Counted from the stretch's first letter, positions 1 through 12,755 are shown. The stretch is 64,000 nucleotides of DNA from Didymella arachidicola (GCA_016630955.3 CM049996.1:310001-374000), one strand, 5' to 3'. Translations and numbers: made by a program. Notes: generated by a model from the letters alone, not told the origin.

Positions 1-955
1 GTTCCAGGATATCGTCGCGTCCTGCGAACTCGAACGATCAAATTTTCGCAAGCAAAGCTACTTTCACATGCTGTTTGGCATTGGCTCTGGCAAGTTGCAT
101 ACTGGCCGCCGTGTCCAGCTTGTCATCTGGCTACAGATTATGCAAGAATGGGTCGGTATCGCAGGTGTCACGATCTACGCACCCACAATCTTCGGCATTG
201 CAGGCATGAGTCCTGCAAAGCGACAATGGATCTCCGGTCTCAACAACATCTTCTATATGTTTGCAACTCTGGTCTGCGTCTTTACGCTTGACCGTATCGG
301 CCGTCGTTGGACACTTTACTGGGGCTCTGTAGGCCAGGGGATCGCCATGGCGTTGGCTGGAGGTTTCTCATATCTCGGCCAGCAGGCAACGGATGATAGC
401 AAGGCTGCCTCATATGGAAATGCTGCCGTGTCTATGGTATTTATCTTCACCGCTATCTTCGGTGCGACCTGGTTGACGGTCCCTTGGCTTTACCCCGTAA
501 GTTTCTAGCAACATCCCTCCCGTGTACAATGGCTAATTGGTCTACAGGCTGAGATTTTCCCGCTCGAAGTACGAGCTAAGGGCAATGCTTGGGGTGTCGT
601 GGGATGGTCTATCGGCAACGGCTGGCTGACTCTCCTCTGCCCCATCATGTTTGAGGCGATTGGCGAGAAGACGCTCTACGTATTCGCAGCTTGCAACGCC
701 ATGACCATTCCCATGGTCTGGGCCTTGTATCCTGAGACGAACCAGCGCACGCTGGAAGAGATTGATCTGCTTTTCACTTCAGACAGCATCTGGAATTGGG
801 ACGCGGAGAAGAACTTCCGGAACTTGCACCATCATATTCAATACGAGCACGGAAACGATTCGCAGAACTATGTTGATTCGGTCTCGCAGAGGAAGAGCAG
901 CGTCGTGAGAGGCATGAGTCTGCATGTGGAAGACAGTAAGTTGCAGAACGTTTGA
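1..955 (+). CDS. MFS sugar porter, C-terminal part (5' end outside window)
   Basis: Plasma-membrane proton/sugar symporter of the major facilitator superfamily (Sugar_tr family). The frame is open from base 2, so the N-terminal half lies upstream of the window. Coding runs 2-496 and 548-955. The intron at 497-547 has a GTAAG donor and a TACAG acceptor, and joins PWLYP to AEIFPLEVRAKG, the family motif between TM10 and TM11. A second signature, PETNQRTLEEID, follows the last transmembrane segment, and a loop motif D-R-I-G-R-R lies near base 291-306. The tail is hydrophilic, about 60 residues, ending at TGA 953-955. Substrate cannot be read from this half. The assignment to the sugar-porter family is firm; a quinate or maltose type porter is equally possible. 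Confidence 0.9.
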
Positions 956-2571
956 GCGTTACTTTTCTCATGCTTCATGCGTAGTACCTTTACTGTCTCA
1001 CTACGACCACTAAAACAGTGCTTCTCATGCTCCAACAAGTACCGGCCGCTCCCACTATGCAGTGCACGAATTTTATCAGTTGCAGCTTTGCGCTGTCTCG
1101 ATCCTATGCTCGTTGTAAATTGTATCAAGGGCTAAACATGAAGAAGCGTACCAGTTGGGACATTTCGCATATTGTTGACAACCGGGTAAGAAATCTGTTC
1201 CACTTTACGAAGCGATGCGTTGAGATATCAGTTTTCATGGCTCTACTACCTCATATCGCTGATCGCTGATCGCTGATCGCTACACATCATCTACTATGAT
1301 CTTGTTTGTGCATGTCTCACGTTGGGCCAGCTGACACACAAGCTGCCCAGTCCTGTGCAAATGAGTGTCATAAACATGGAATGAAGCAAGCCTGCAATCA
1401 GCCGCTCAAGTCACTCGATGTTACTCGGCTGTGCTTCGCGTCGGGCTCTACAATCGGGAGCGAGCAATTAGTATTTGACTTCTTTTCAGTTCTGTACCGA
1501 AAGCGTCAGAAATAGTCATCCTATATCGTCGCAAACACCGCACGCCCTAACCTCCCATGCTCATAGAAACTGGTCTGAAGACTGAGCGATCCCGTTACAA
1601 TATTTCTATACTGCTTGGTGTTCTTGCTAGGCGACGAGAATTGACTAATTTTCCAGTCATCACAAGCTAAGGACATCTCTAAGCACTACAGTAGCAGACA
1701 GCAAATTGGGTAAAGCCATGTCCTAGCGGTCGATTCGCCGCTTTCCGTGTCCATTCCGCCGACCTGTCACCTCACCTTCTCGCCAGTAAGGAAGACACAA
1801 AAATTCCTCTACATTCTTTCCCAGACGCTGCCGCCTCATGAGCACATCGTCTCGTACAATCCTTTCCTCGCCGACCCAGGCCTACCTGTCCAGCGCCTCT
1901 GAAGCCGCCGGCGATCACATCTTCATCACAGCGCGACACAGCGACCTTGTGCTCAACAGCTCCTCGAGACTACACCATCCGCAGCCCTGGGTTCGTCAGC
2001 GCATGTACAGACCGTTTAATCACAACGCTGATATACAAAGCAACATCCACTTCGCCTTCACGTCCACTCTTGCAAACGACTTGGAGGGCGAGGCCGCACC
2101 CAGCGGGTTCAAGACGCTTACTCCCGAAGGTTCAGGATGGGTGTTAAGCAGATTTTCATGGCATTTGCGATGACAGCAACGCATCTAAAGAGGTCATATG
2201 CGATGGGTGTGGTGCTGATGACGAGTTTCGGGTGGAGGGCGTCCAGAGCCTGAGGGTATTGATACCAGTCTTCCCTGAGCCGGTTGGGGCGATGCCGAGC
2301 TGCATTGTCTTCGCGCTTAGAGATATAGGGGCTGAACTCCCCTCAGACGCGAGTTAAAGACGGTATAGTCTAGCGATACTAGAGCGATATTATGGTGCAG
2401 CAATCGTTGATACTGAGTACGCCGGACTCGGGTCGATATCGTTGCTGAAAATCTCCGGTGAAGAGATTGCAGTAGCATAGTTGGGCACTTGATCAAGACA
2501 AATGGGCTGTAATGAGTCATAACGACTGCTTCATATTAGCTACTGCCGTCGATGCATCTTGATGGATTTAC
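956..2571. other. Intergenic region, no convincing gene
   Basis: Apart from one weak ORF (1838-2173) I see no supported gene. A short tandem repeat with unit GATCGCT, about three copies, lies near 1255-1281. The small ORFs on both strands have no recognisable motif and overlap each other. Confidence 0.4.
1838..2173 (+). CDS. Possible small hypothetical protein (111 aa)
   Basis: A 111-codon ORF starting MSTSSRTIL, preceded by a pyrimidine-rich stretch (about 1765-1835) of the kind seen in fungal core promoters. I recognise no domain, signal peptide or transmembrane segment. A second frame overlaps it for 66 codons. It could be the first exon of a longer decayed gene or chance. Kept only because the start context is reasonable. 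Confidence 0.2.
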   Translation: MSTSSRTILSSPTQAYLSSASEAAGDHIFITARHSDLVLNSSSRLHHPQPWVRQRMYRPFNHNADIQSNIHFAFTSTLANDLEGEAAPSGFKTLTPEGSGWVLSRFSWHLR

Positions 2572-3976
2572 TCACTTGCATGGACTTGTAAACATCCCCG
2601 GGGAAGTGAAACGGAAGACCTGCCTCATGCAAAGAGATGTGCGCCGGAAGGATCCTCCTAAGGATGTTTCTGAAAGCTGCTCTGACCGATGCTCAAGTGG
2701 CTCTAGCATCATGCCTGGTCGATACACGGGATCACGGTCGTGGTCGCCGAAAGCGGGAGGAGCAATCACCGGTATGGCCGAACGGCGCGCACTCTGATGC
2801 AAGTACGTCGCATCACGTGGAAACAACGCGAAACCCTCATTGTCGAAAGTGATCCCGGGAGGGAATGTTAACGCAAGCGGAAATTGATGTGAGACCTGCC
2901 AGTGTCAACTTGCATTGAGGATCTCCATTAGCGATTCTCACTCACCTCGTGCACGTTTCCATCTTTGTCTCGTGCGTGCAGATCGACCAGCAGCTTGTGT
3001 GAAATTGTGATGCGGCCCTGATGCAGGGACTGTCTGCAAGCTCGTAACGACGTTGGCAATGGCAGTGCCATTTCCCACTCGTCATTCCAGATACCTGAAC
3101 TCGATTGCAAATGCAGGACAGCATTGTCTTCCTCGCTCGCTTCAACTATGGAGACGGGCATTTCCCTACGATGGTATAGATCCCGATGTTTTGACGAGGC
3201 TCTGAGACGATATGACTCCAGCAGCCGGACCTTTACAAATTCGATTTTGACACCTTCAGCGAGCGGCTGGAGCCTGAAAGTTGTTATGACTGGTAGTCCC
3301 CAATAATGATATTGAGGCGATGTCGTAATATGATAATCAAGCTTCCCTGGCCAAATCCCATAGACGTTCTGCAAATCATGAGCAAGTATCAGAGAGAAGC
3401 CTTGACTATCATACCTGATCCGGCTCTGTATCGTTAATTTCGTCTAGGCATGAAATCCGAACAACTTTAAACTCCTTTATTGCACGGATATTCTTCGAGA
3501 ACCGCCCAGTGGTGACGATAGTAACGCGAAGATCGTACTTGACATGATTGTCACCTAAGCCGTCGATTGATTCCAATGGGCAAGCCCCGAGATCGAACTC
3601 AAAAGGCCATACAAAATTGCCAGGGGCGAGTAAACATGATGCTCGAGCTCCAGTCGAGTCCGACGTGGAGATGAGATCCATGCATTGGGCGAAAAGAACG
3701 TCTTTGCTTCGAACGCGATCCGAAGTCATGGTATTTGTGTACCATCTGGGACTGTCAGTGCCATGATGAATGTAGACAAATGCGAACGTACTCTACCTGC
3801 TGAGTCCCATGTAGTGACACTGTGACACGCCTAGCACGAACGCTATCATGGTTCATGAACACCACCCTTCCACTGACACGACCGGCCTCCACATCGACTA
3901 CCGAAGAATCAAGTCGAATCCCAAGGCTGCTAGCTGCAGGTCCTTTGAATCGGTGGAGACGAGGGACACGCAACAT
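2572..3976 (-). CDS. Arrestin-domain (alpha-arrestin / ART-like) protein
   Basis: Predicted adaptor that links plasma-membrane transporters or receptors to ubiquitin ligase (ART/CreD type). Four exons read on the minus strand: 3976-3792, 3745-3415, 3368 to about 2948, and about 2908-2572. Introns have GTACG..CCCAG, GTATG..TGCAG and GTGAGT..GGCAG borders. The first junction gives GTQQVEW and the next EPDQ-NVYGIWPGKLDYHI. Residues about 15-170 look like the arrestin N domain (LGIRLDSSVVDVEAGRVSGRVVF); the region from KVEFVKVRLLE-type strands on is the C domain, ending in a proline-rich tail. About 420 aa. No PPxY motif was seen in the part read. The last exon ends in TGC AAG TGA, where the stop overlaps a GTGAGT donor-like string, so a further 3' exon is possible. 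Confidence 0.7.
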
Positions 3977-5884
3977 GGCTCGCTTGTTGGTCTGTTCTGC
4001 ACGACGCTGGAATGGAAAGCGTGGTCGACAGGGCTAGTTACAGCAAGGTGGCTGGTGTGCAGACCGACACCTGTCATATAGTGAGAGTGCGAAGCTGAGG
4101 TGCACCTCCGCGCTGTCATGTGTTCCATACGCCAAACGTCGCTCGACTGCCTCGAAGTAGGAGCGGGGACGAAGGCCAGCTGCATGATTGGTTGCTGCGC
4201 AGCATCAGACACGTCAATACTCTAAGGAGGCGCGCTAAGTCAAATGTGCTGATCCAACTGGAGCGGAGTCTAGAGTTGCCATTTTAGCTACAAAGGAGAC
4301 GTCCAATAGAGACGCGCCGCGGACCGCATTGGGAAGCGCTACCTTGTCCGCAAAAACATGAAACTCGCATTTTTGTAATCGATGGGGAACGGGATCGCAA
4401 TACTTCGCCCTGGTAGTAAGTGGAAGGATTCAATCAGACCTATGGTTCTGACAAGACTTGCGGTCGCCGACCGCCCGATTGAGGATTTGTTGCGGCCTAG
4501 TATGACTCAAGATGCATCCTGGGCGCAGGGTGAGCGATTGGCATGCTTGCCTCGAATAGCCTCTCCTTACTCCGTGTCCGCACATGAATATACAGAGAAT
4601 CCGAGTAAACAATCCGCCCGACTTTGAAACATAACGTGCCATTCTGCCGGCCGATGCAACACCTGATGCTGAATGCCAAATGCCTCCAGAGAAGGGCTTG
4701 ATATAAGATCCACAGACGAAAAAGGGAGTCGACGCCAGTCAACTCAAAGTCAGGTTTGAACATTTCGAATGTATCTGTTCCGGTCCGCCCATAAGGTAGT
4801 AGTTATCTTGATGACCAGAAACGGGCGGGATCATTTCTGTCGTTGGAATTTGGCTTAGTGAGTCGCAACCTTGCCATAGTGTCAGCTTCAGTATTCTGTG
4901 TTGATCAAGCTACTCCTTCATTGGGCCACACACTCCATCGCGGTCTTCCCAAGTAAGCCTGCCCATCCTCACTATAGTGAAAGCCCGACCAGATATTTTT
5001 CCGAGCTGTTCTAACATCGAACAAGTGGTTTTCTATTAATCTTACCTCTTGCACGATTTGTGAGAAGATTACTACATCGAAGCTCGCGATAGCCAAGACT
5101 CAGCAGAAGTGAGACGGCATACGGAATAAACGGGCAAGGAAGGAGCTGATTCCAGGGTCACGATCAACTAGAGCTGTAGCACATTGAGTAGACCAGTTTT
5201 GTTGAGTCCTTCGCGACGATGCTACTTGCTATCGGTTAGCATCAGGTTTTGATAAGCAGGGAAGGGTCGCTATGGCGTGATGCAAGACCTCCACAGTGGC
5301 TACACAAGAGATCCACGGGTGAATAAGTGGTCGCAGCGACGAGAGGATGAAAAGTTTCCAAATAACAGGCGCAAGCTTTTGAGTTGTTAGGAGACTGCAG
5401 GGCGAATATGGATCACGTATCGAAGTAGCATGAAGCGTGTGACGCTGCTGGGTATGCTTCAAATCTGACAGAGACTTACCAAAAACGCGCGGCATGACCC
5501 CTATTGCGTGACATGCCATCCCCAAGTCTTCGAAAGAGAAATGTCATCGAGTAGCTCAGCATCTGTGTGTTATGGACGATACCGCGAACCGCAATCGCGA
5601 AGAAGTAGTCCGATGCGTAGAATAAGCCGAAATGAGGGCTCATGTATGTCCAGATGATCCTGGACAGATCGGCCGTTGTACCTCTCAGGCATCAGAATCG
5701 GTCGCAGGTGTGAAGCTGCGCCACGGGCCATCTTGAGTGCTGTAGGCGCTGCCAGCGTCGAGGCTATTGGCGTCTGTTTCGTCCAACTTGTCTGCGTCTG
5801 AAGAATTCAATTTGCTTGTGCTGGATCAACGGCGAGGAGCCTGAGATGTGGGGTGGCCCCACTTACCCATGTCCGTGCGCGTGA
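3977..5884. other. Gene-poor stretch between arrestin gene and transposon block
   Basis: I see only short ORFs with no motif on either strand and no intron-joined gene. The stretch ends at the terminal repeat of the left-hand transposon. It may hold decayed repeats, but none could be identified by reading. Confidence 0.4.
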
Positions 5885-5906
5885 TGCGCGGATTCGCGTG
5901 ATGCGC
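5885..5906 (+). repeat. Terminal inverted repeat, outer end of transposon copy 1
   Basis: Matches the reverse complement of 14055-14076 at about 20 of 22 positions, with the core GGATTCGCGTGATGC identical. The unit GCGTGATGCGC is also present just outside, at 5879-5889, giving a short direct repeat around the end. Confidence 0.65.
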
Positions 5907-6459
5907 CGAACCACCTTAATAGGCACCTACAAAAATGAGGTTATAGAGCCACATACAATAGCTAGTATTATAGGTTTCTTTCGGTGGACTGCTCTATAGG
6001 CCTATGCGACAATATTCTGTCATACAATTCAAATTATATAGAGTTGCTGTTCTGCCGCTGCGCGTGGTGTGGGTGCGAGGTGCCGCAGGAGGCTCTGCAG
6101 CAACAACACCACGCGCAGCGGCCACAGTACGACGCTTCTTCTGTATTTTTGCTGCAGGAGCTATTGAAGCTTTGCGCTTGCCTCTTTGGGGCAATTGTAC
6201 AGCTTTTTGAGCGTCGCAAGCTTGCTTATCACGCTCTCTTCGAGCTTTGCGTTCAGCTGCTTTCTCAGCCTTCTCAGCTCTGAGTCGCTCACGCTCCTCC
6301 TTCTCTCTCGCCCGCTGTTCACGCCTCTCCTGAGCAATATTCTCATTGTACAGCTTATTAGCGTGCCTAAGCTTCTTCATCTCTGCTTTTTGGAGCTCTT
6401 CCTCCCTCTGGCTCTGTTGCTTTATCCTCTCATCAGTGCGTGCTTTCTCTACTCTGCTA

Positions 6460-6497
6460 GGAGAGTAGAACTCTGCTAGGAGAGTAGAACTCTGCTC
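6460..6497. repeat. 19-bp tandem duplication causing the frameshift
   Basis: Two adjacent copies of the unit GCTAGGAGAGTAGAACTCT. Length 19 is not a multiple of three, which explains the frame change between the two halves of the copy 1 coiled-coil block. Confidence 0.8.
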
Positions 6498-6798
6498 CAC
6501 CATGATAGTCCTCGCGAGGCTGGAATTGAAGAGCTTTGCTCTTATTTTTATGCTTCTTTTGAGTCTTAAGAACCTCTCTAAGCCCCTGATTCTCGTGGTG
6601 GAGGAGCTGGTTTTGAATTGAGATGTGATGGAGCGAGCGGCTGATCTTCCTCAGCTCTTTACTGGTCTCATTCCTCACTACTTTCCGCAGCAGAGTCTCA
6701 ATTTTAAGCCAATCTCTGCCAGAATAGACTGAAGAAGAGCTTGCGCTACCGTCAGAGGCCTCAGGGGTATCCTTAGCAAAGCGTCGGAGGATGACGTT

Positions 6799-6811
6799 GG
6801 GCTGTAGGGGT
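6799..6811 (-). repeat. Target-site duplication, 3' side of LINE copy 1
   Basis: On the minus strand ACCCCTACAGCCC, identical to 12873-12885. It lies directly after the ACCAACC-type 3' tail of the LINE and before the AACGTC codons that continue the transposase frame. Confidence 0.9.
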
Positions 6812-7074
6812 TGGTTGGTTGGTTGGTATTCATTTTACGTCTGGTTGATGGGGAATAAGTCCACCATCTCGCCTCCCGAAGGGCATATACGACGTGCTAA
6901 GCTATGGAATTACTATGCTGCTACACTACCTTAGAAAGCATTTCTTGCCTGCGCGGGTATTGCTACCATGTCAGAACTACAGCTCCCCTTCCAGTTGGGG
7001 ATACTGAGCGATTTGTGTACATTAGGGTGAATCCTTAGTGTGTGTTCAGAGGCATTTGAGCGCCGTAAGAGTGG

Positions 7075-7140
7075 GAAAGAGGGGAGGGAGAGTGGAGGAG
7101 AGAAGAAGGGGGGAGTAAGAAGGAGAGTAAGAGGGAAAGT
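7075..7140. repeat. G/A-rich low-complexity tract in LINE copy 1 3' region
   Basis: Purine-rich on the plus strand, hence pyrimidine-rich in the LINE sense strand. It occupies the same place as the CCACCCCT repeats of copy 2 (20995-21035), just after ORF2. Confidence 0.6.
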
Positions 7141-7185
7141 AGGGAAAGAGTACGGGTGTTTGCTGCTGTTGCAGTACAGGGTAAG

Positions 7186-10100
7186 CTACCGGAGGCAGAC
7201 CCTGGTGTAGTACTGTGTGAGTTGGGTAAAGGCTTCGAAAGCCTCTGGATCCCCAATCAGCACGGCAGTGTACGCTAGGCCATCGCTCCGGCTGGATGGT
7301 GGTATGGAAGGTCGAAGTGGCCATCGGCCAAAGGCCCCTAGGGTCTTGCGGCAGAGCGCAAGGTGCTCTGGTGTCTTGTCAAGCCCGCATGAGCAGGTGA
7401 GTGTTGCGTCGTTGTGACTAAACTTTCGGTGGTACCAGGCGAAGTCGCCGTGCATAGATCGAATTGCGAGCAGTCTAGCCAAGATGGCTCTTGGTAGGTC
7501 TAGTTCTGGTAGTCTGCTGTGAAGTAAGTAGCCTAACTCCCATCTTTTGTACTATGTAGAGAGGCTTTCTTCCTTCTTAGACCACTAGGTCTGCTGTGTA
7601 TCGTGCAGTGCTTGGCGGGCAACTGACTTGATGCCTGAGAGTGTAGGCATAGCGGCTTTTCCAGTCGGGGGTGATGGGTGCTGGGCTTCTAGGTTCGCCA
7701 GCCTGTCTGCCGCTTCGTTTCCTTCGATGCCTAGGTGTCCAGGGGCCTATTTGATGGAGACGTCGTGTGTCTCCATAGCACTATGGCACTCTAGGAAGGC
7801 CCACTGAGAGGTAGAGGGTGCGTTGCCCCTAAGGCACCATATCACTGAGGTGCTGTCTATACACAGCCAGGTTCGGCGAATGCGGAGCGCTAGTTGTCTA
7901 ATAGTGTGCTAGAGGCCCCTCCACGCTCCTACTGCTTCCGCGTCGAAGACGTGTAAGGTAGGGTGAAGTGACCCACGTCTAGTGTGAAGTTGTTTTCCGT
8001 CCTAATATACTGCAAAGCCGTAGGTAACCTGCTTTTCTCCTTCCTTAGTGTACTGTTTAGAGCCATCTAAGAAGATAGTAATATCTAAAGGTGGGAGGTG
8101 GTCCCACTATTCTGTAAAGGCCTTAGCTGCAGTCTTTTTATCTGTGCCTATTGTTAGGTCTGTTTGGCAGCTAGGTAAGTAGTGAGGGGATGTTAGTACT
8201 GTCCTAGGTATCTTAGGCAGAAGAGATCCTAGATACTAGACTTTAGTTCGCATTCGTTGCAGCTTTCCAGCTGTCCGGCCTATGCTCATCCTTATAGCTG
8301 CTGTGCGGCTAGCCAGTAGGTGTTCTGCATCTATAGTGCGTAGATAGGTCGCAAAACAGAGTTTAGCTTCTTCTAGCGCAGTAGCAGCTGAGGGTAGTCC
8401 GGCGTCTTGGAAGAGAGTAGCGGTAGGGGTTGTTCGCTATACAGGGAGAATGCCTCTTGCTGCTATAGCTAGTGTTTTGTCTATAACAGCTATGTGCCAC
8501 CCGACATAGGTGCTGACTTTGGCTGGTCTGCCAGGTTTAAGTGTGCGTGGAGGTTTAGTACGGCCTCTGTACTAGCACTCGGCCCTATACAGAAGGGACG
8601 GGTATACGCAGGCCATGGTGGCCTTGCGGAGGGAGCTGGCCGGTGGTCCGTAGGCCGTGTTTGCTAGGCTGCGGATGTGGTAGGCTACCTTAGCCGCTTT
8701 CGCGTTATGTGTGGCTACGTGTCGCTTAAAGGTAAGTTTGCGGTCGAACTAGATCCCTAGCTATCAGAGAGCTGGCTGGGTTCTTAACCTGCTTGGTAAA
8801 ATTAGGTTGATTGTAAGCTGCTCGTCTACCACACAGGGTGGCGCGTAGCTACTCTTCTGTCGAGTGAGGTGGATCATTTCCTGTTTTTCTGGGGCAAAGG
8901 TGACCTTGTTAGCTGTGCCCCATGCTCTAATCTGTCGTAGGTCTGCTGCTAGGAGCTTAACGTTCTCATCTAGGGAGTGTGAGGCCTAGTACAGGCATAT
9001 GTCATCTGCGTATCCGAATCTCTTCTTTGTGTCTATAGACAGCAGCTCTGCCAGGTACAGTGTGTACAGGACTGGGGAGAGGGGCGAGCCCTGCAGTGTG
9101 CCGCAGGCGACTGGGTAGCTAGGCGTAGTGGCTTGACCTAGGCGGACTTGGACCCTTCAATCCGTGAGAAAAGAGTTAACAAAGAGGATGGTCCTTTGTG
9201 GCCAGCCCTGTTCGGCCATCCGGTGCAGCAGGCGGTTCTTGAGGAGAGCGTCAAAGGCGCCTTGCACGTCCAGGGTGACCATTGTGACATGCTGGCCTTT
9301 TGCCCACGCAGCTTCCGTGTCGTAGGTGAACGCTGCAGTAAGATCTACAGCAGAGCGCTTCGGGAGGGCGCCTCCATGCTGGGGGCTGAGGATCTTGTGG
9401 GTCATAGCAGTCCACGCAATTCGTCTAGCCACCGTCCGTTCGAGGCCCTTTCCGATGCAGGAGAGCAGTGCTATAGGTCTCTAGGATCGGGGTGACGTCC
9501 AGTCTTTCTTCCCTACCTTAGGTATTATGGCGACTTCTGCCAGCTTCTATTGTGCTGGGAAATAGTTAAGTTCGAGGCATCGCTGGAAAATTCTTTGTAT
9601 GATTTGCCCTACCTGCGCCCAGCAAGCACGGAGAAGTCGCACAATAGAGCGGTCAGTGCCTGGTAAGGTGCTAGAAACCCCTATCGTGTTCCGTTCGGCT
9701 TCCTCTAGTGAGATGCGTGTGCTCCACAGGAGAGTGGCTGCATTCCCCTAGTCTGGGTAGCATCCGAGGTCATCCTCCGCTGTGTACCGGTTGAGGACTT
9801 CCTCTCTTAGGGCCTTAGCCTTCTCTAGGGGGTCTAAGATAGTCGTGTTGTTCACTATAAGAGGAGTGTCCTAATTCTCTAGTGTAAGCTTGTGCTAGGC
9901 AATAATCTTAAACAGGTGCTTGTTGTCCTTAGCGTTGTTAATAACATGCCTCTAGTACTGCCTCTTAGCCTGTTAGACTGTAGTCTTAAAGGCATGTCTC
10001 CCCTCTAGTAGACTGCTATAGCAGAGCTGCCTAGCATGTTTATAGGCCTAGTAGGCAGTCTTGCACTCCTAAGTCTACTAAGGCGCAGCGCGTCCTTCCT

Positions 10101-11020
10101 TGCAATTAAGCTTGCCTGCTGTTTGTATAGAGTGCTGCACAGTCTCTGTTAGCAGCGCGACACAGTTGTCTAGTTGTGCGGTATCCTGTGCAGTGCGCGG
10201 ATTAGGGATGCTCTAGACGCCAATTTCTACTAGCCTAGTGAACTTAGGTAGGCTTGCCTCTAGCACTCTGTAGTGGTGCTGGTCTAGGTGTAGAGTACCG
10301 AGTGTGGAGGTAGAGACAGAGGTCACTATTGTCTTGTAGTCTAACCCGTAATGCATGCTAGCGTTAACAGCAGACTGGGCAAATAGGATGTTAGAGAAAG
10401 TAAGGTTAAGGACATAGCTAGCGCAGTGTGTTAGCTGCCCTAGCACACCAATGTAGTCTATAGAGGCGTTAGCAGCCTACCTAGCAAGCTCTATGCCGCC
10501 GCTGGCTGCGGAAACAGAAGGCTTAAAGGACTCGTGTCTAACGTTAAAGTCCCCTCCTACAACGCAGTGTTGGGGGGGCGTAAGGTGCGTAACGTATTGG
10601 AGTACGTTAGGGGTAAGTGGCTGTCTGTAGCAGTTAAGTATCGAGACTCTGTTTACAACAGCCTACAGCAGGTCTAGGTGATTAAGGCTTTGTCTGGCCT
10701 AGAGCTTCAAGTAGTATCCTTTGCGGATATAGGTCATCACCCGAGGGCAGGTAGCGCCTAGTGCGTTAGGAGCGTCCTAGGTGCTAATAGGTGCGAGGTG
10801 TCTAAAGCCTGGGTAGGTAGAGGTCCTTAAGTTAGCACAGGTAAAAGGCTCTTGGACGCATACAACGTCTATGTCCTTCTAAAAGGCCGCTTCTAGGATA
10901 GTAATGTGGCAGGGTGAGCTCCTGCCAACGTTGGCCTAGCATATGCGGAGCTGGTCTCTCTGCTGGCCGGGCCGTCGTTGCCTATTGCGGGCGGAAGGTG
11001 TGTGTTGGCGTCCTAACATG
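7186..11020 (-). pseudogene. LINE copy 1 ORF2 (endonuclease-RT-RNase H), many stops
   Basis: Homologous over its length to the intact ORF2 at 17086-20919. Recognisable pieces are: endonuclease remnant (10213-10446); reverse transcriptase block with the LDVQGAFDALLKNRLLHRM motif (9157-9432); and the C-terminal zinc-knuckle segment CSCGLDKTPEHLALC (7186-7482). Between these the frame is broken by TAG/TAA codons, most explained by CA-to-TA or TG-to-TA changes against copy 2. Examples: the copy 2 reverse-complement strings CACCA and TTTGTAGG appear here as CACTA and TTTATAGG. Not expected to make protein. Confidence 0.9.
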
Positions 11021-11195
11021 TAGATAGTGACTCATCGCTCATGCTGATGTCCTCCCTCTCTAAGGTGGAGGGGTTAGTGTAGATGGTTGATTGTGGGAGC
11101 AGACTGTTGGCCGACATGTCCCTCACATTCAGGTTCGTACGGCCTGCAGCGGCCCGTCTTGGTCTCTTTTCTCTGCCAGTGGTGGGTAAGGATGC

Positions 11196-12722
11196 TTAAG
11201 AGGCGCTGCTTGTTTTAGTTGGAGCTGCCCTGCTATCCTCTTCTAGTGCCCGCCCCCGTGGAGGAGGGTGGGGGACCGGCATCTCCTGCGCGGCCTCCAG
11301 GGGGGTATCTTCATGCTGAGGCGATGCCTGATTAAGGGTCACCTCATGCTGCGGCGATGCCTGGTTAAGCGTCTCCTCTACCGTCCTGTAGAGATGCTGG
11401 TATGTTGCTCTGCCTGCGCAACGGATAGCGTTTAGTTCAGTCTTAGTGGGCTTGATTATGTGTCCGTGCACCCGGCGAGGGGCAGCGGGGCAGTTGGAGT
11501 GACTAGCTGGGTGTAGGCTATGGCAGTTAGTGCACTTGGCTTTATAAGGACAGTCGTCCCTATAGGGCCCTTGGTGTCTATCTGTGCGATCCCCGCAGTG
11601 CGCACAGCGGGCTAGCCAAGTACAGCGGGCGGCGTTGTAGTATTGTTAGCAGCCTAGGTCGTGTTGCTGTATAGTAGGGTGTTTGTGTATTTCCTTTAAG
11701 AACTAGCTAGTGCTAAAGAGCTAAAACGAGCAGACTGTCTCTTTGTAAGAGATGATCTAGGTAGTTAGGCCATTGTAGTTGGCTCCGTGTCGTAAGGTCC
11801 TGCAGCTAACTGGCTGCTTGCCTGTTTGTAAGCAGACCTCCTCCTCTACTAGCTGGGTGGTAGTAGGTAGTTCGGTGCCGTCTAGTGTGCGGAACGAGCT
11901 GGGTACTCCTTGTACTGCGTAGTTAATCCAACGTTCTGGGATCCTAATTGCGTCTCCGCCTAGGGCTTTTACAATAAGCTCCTAGTTTTCTTAGATCAAA
12001 AGTCGGTCCCTAATTGTTTTGCTTGCTAGCGTGATTGCCCAGCCAGTGTTGATTGGCGATGCGGTAGGGATGTCTGGAAGAGTGATCTTTTCTATGCTCC
12101 TACACACTGCCTGTCTCACTACAAAGGGAGACGGTCGCTGCAGACGCACTGCAGGGTCAGAGATTGTAATGAAAATTCGGTGGTCTTCTTTTGGCTTAGC
12201 AGGCGGACCGGGCCGAGATCTAGCAGGGTTCAAGGTCCTGGTGTTACCCCTATCTTTTGGCAGCGAGATCTGGGGGTCTCTGGCTACGTCCGCCCAAGAG
12301 CGGCGTCCCGATCCTTGGCTACCGGAGTTGCTTTGATTGGTGTCGCTGCTCCAGCGGGAGCTGGGAGGGGAGTTGCTCGGGGAGAGTGAGGTTAGAGCCT
12401 GGATGACTCTCTGCTGCAGCTCTGCGGCGATCCTGGCTTCCTGAGGGTTGGTGTAGCCTTCAGCGTGTTGGTCCACCGCTGCGGCGAAAGCAGTAGTGAT
12501 GGTGTTCCATAGCTGGGTGATCTGCTGGGTCTCGGTGATGTGGCGTTGAACGGCATCAGAGACTCGGGGTTTGGGAGCGCCCCCACCGGGGTTCTGGCTG
12601 CTCAGCGGGGGTGCTTGATGGTGCACGTCCCTCTGCAGCCGTCTTGAGGCGCGGGAATTGAGATGTTGAGGGGACTCGGGGTCTGGGGACCCCGTGTGAT
12701 GGGAGGAGGGAGACTCTACCAT
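11196..12722 (-). pseudogene. LINE copy 1 ORF1 (gag-like), 5' half intact, 3' half broken
   Basis: Starts with MVESPSSHHTGSP and is about 80% identical to the ORF1 of copy 2 for its first 243 codons (12722-11991), then meets a stop. The zinc-knuckle part (about 11.65-11.47 kb) and the C-terminal segment (11471-11196) are recognisable but out of continuous frame. C-terminal residues HEVTLNQASPQHEDTPLEA show a small internal tandem duplication not present in copy 2. Decay is of the CA-to-TA type. Confidence 0.85.
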
Positions 12723-12755
12723 CCCATTAAGCTCCTTGCGCGTCGCGCAGGAGGC

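Larger units (their letters stand above)
5994..6833 (-). pseudogene. Copy 1 transposase C-terminal block (coiled coil), frameshifted
   Basis: This is the 3' part of the copy 1 transposase gene, cut off from the catalytic part by the LINE. It starts with the PLQP-NVILRRF segment (a normal continuation of the transposase), followed by a leucine-rich helix (LHHISIQNQLLHHENQGLREVL) and a long E/R/K-rich coiled coil with a basic tail. A 19-bp tandem duplication (about 6460-6497, unit containing GAGTAGAACTCT) shifts the frame; the two open pieces, 6833 to about 6457 and 6503-5994, would be continuous with one copy. The homologous block in copy 2 (21297-22091) is intact. The apparent ATG at 6833 lies in the LINE 3' tail. 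Confidence 0.8.
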
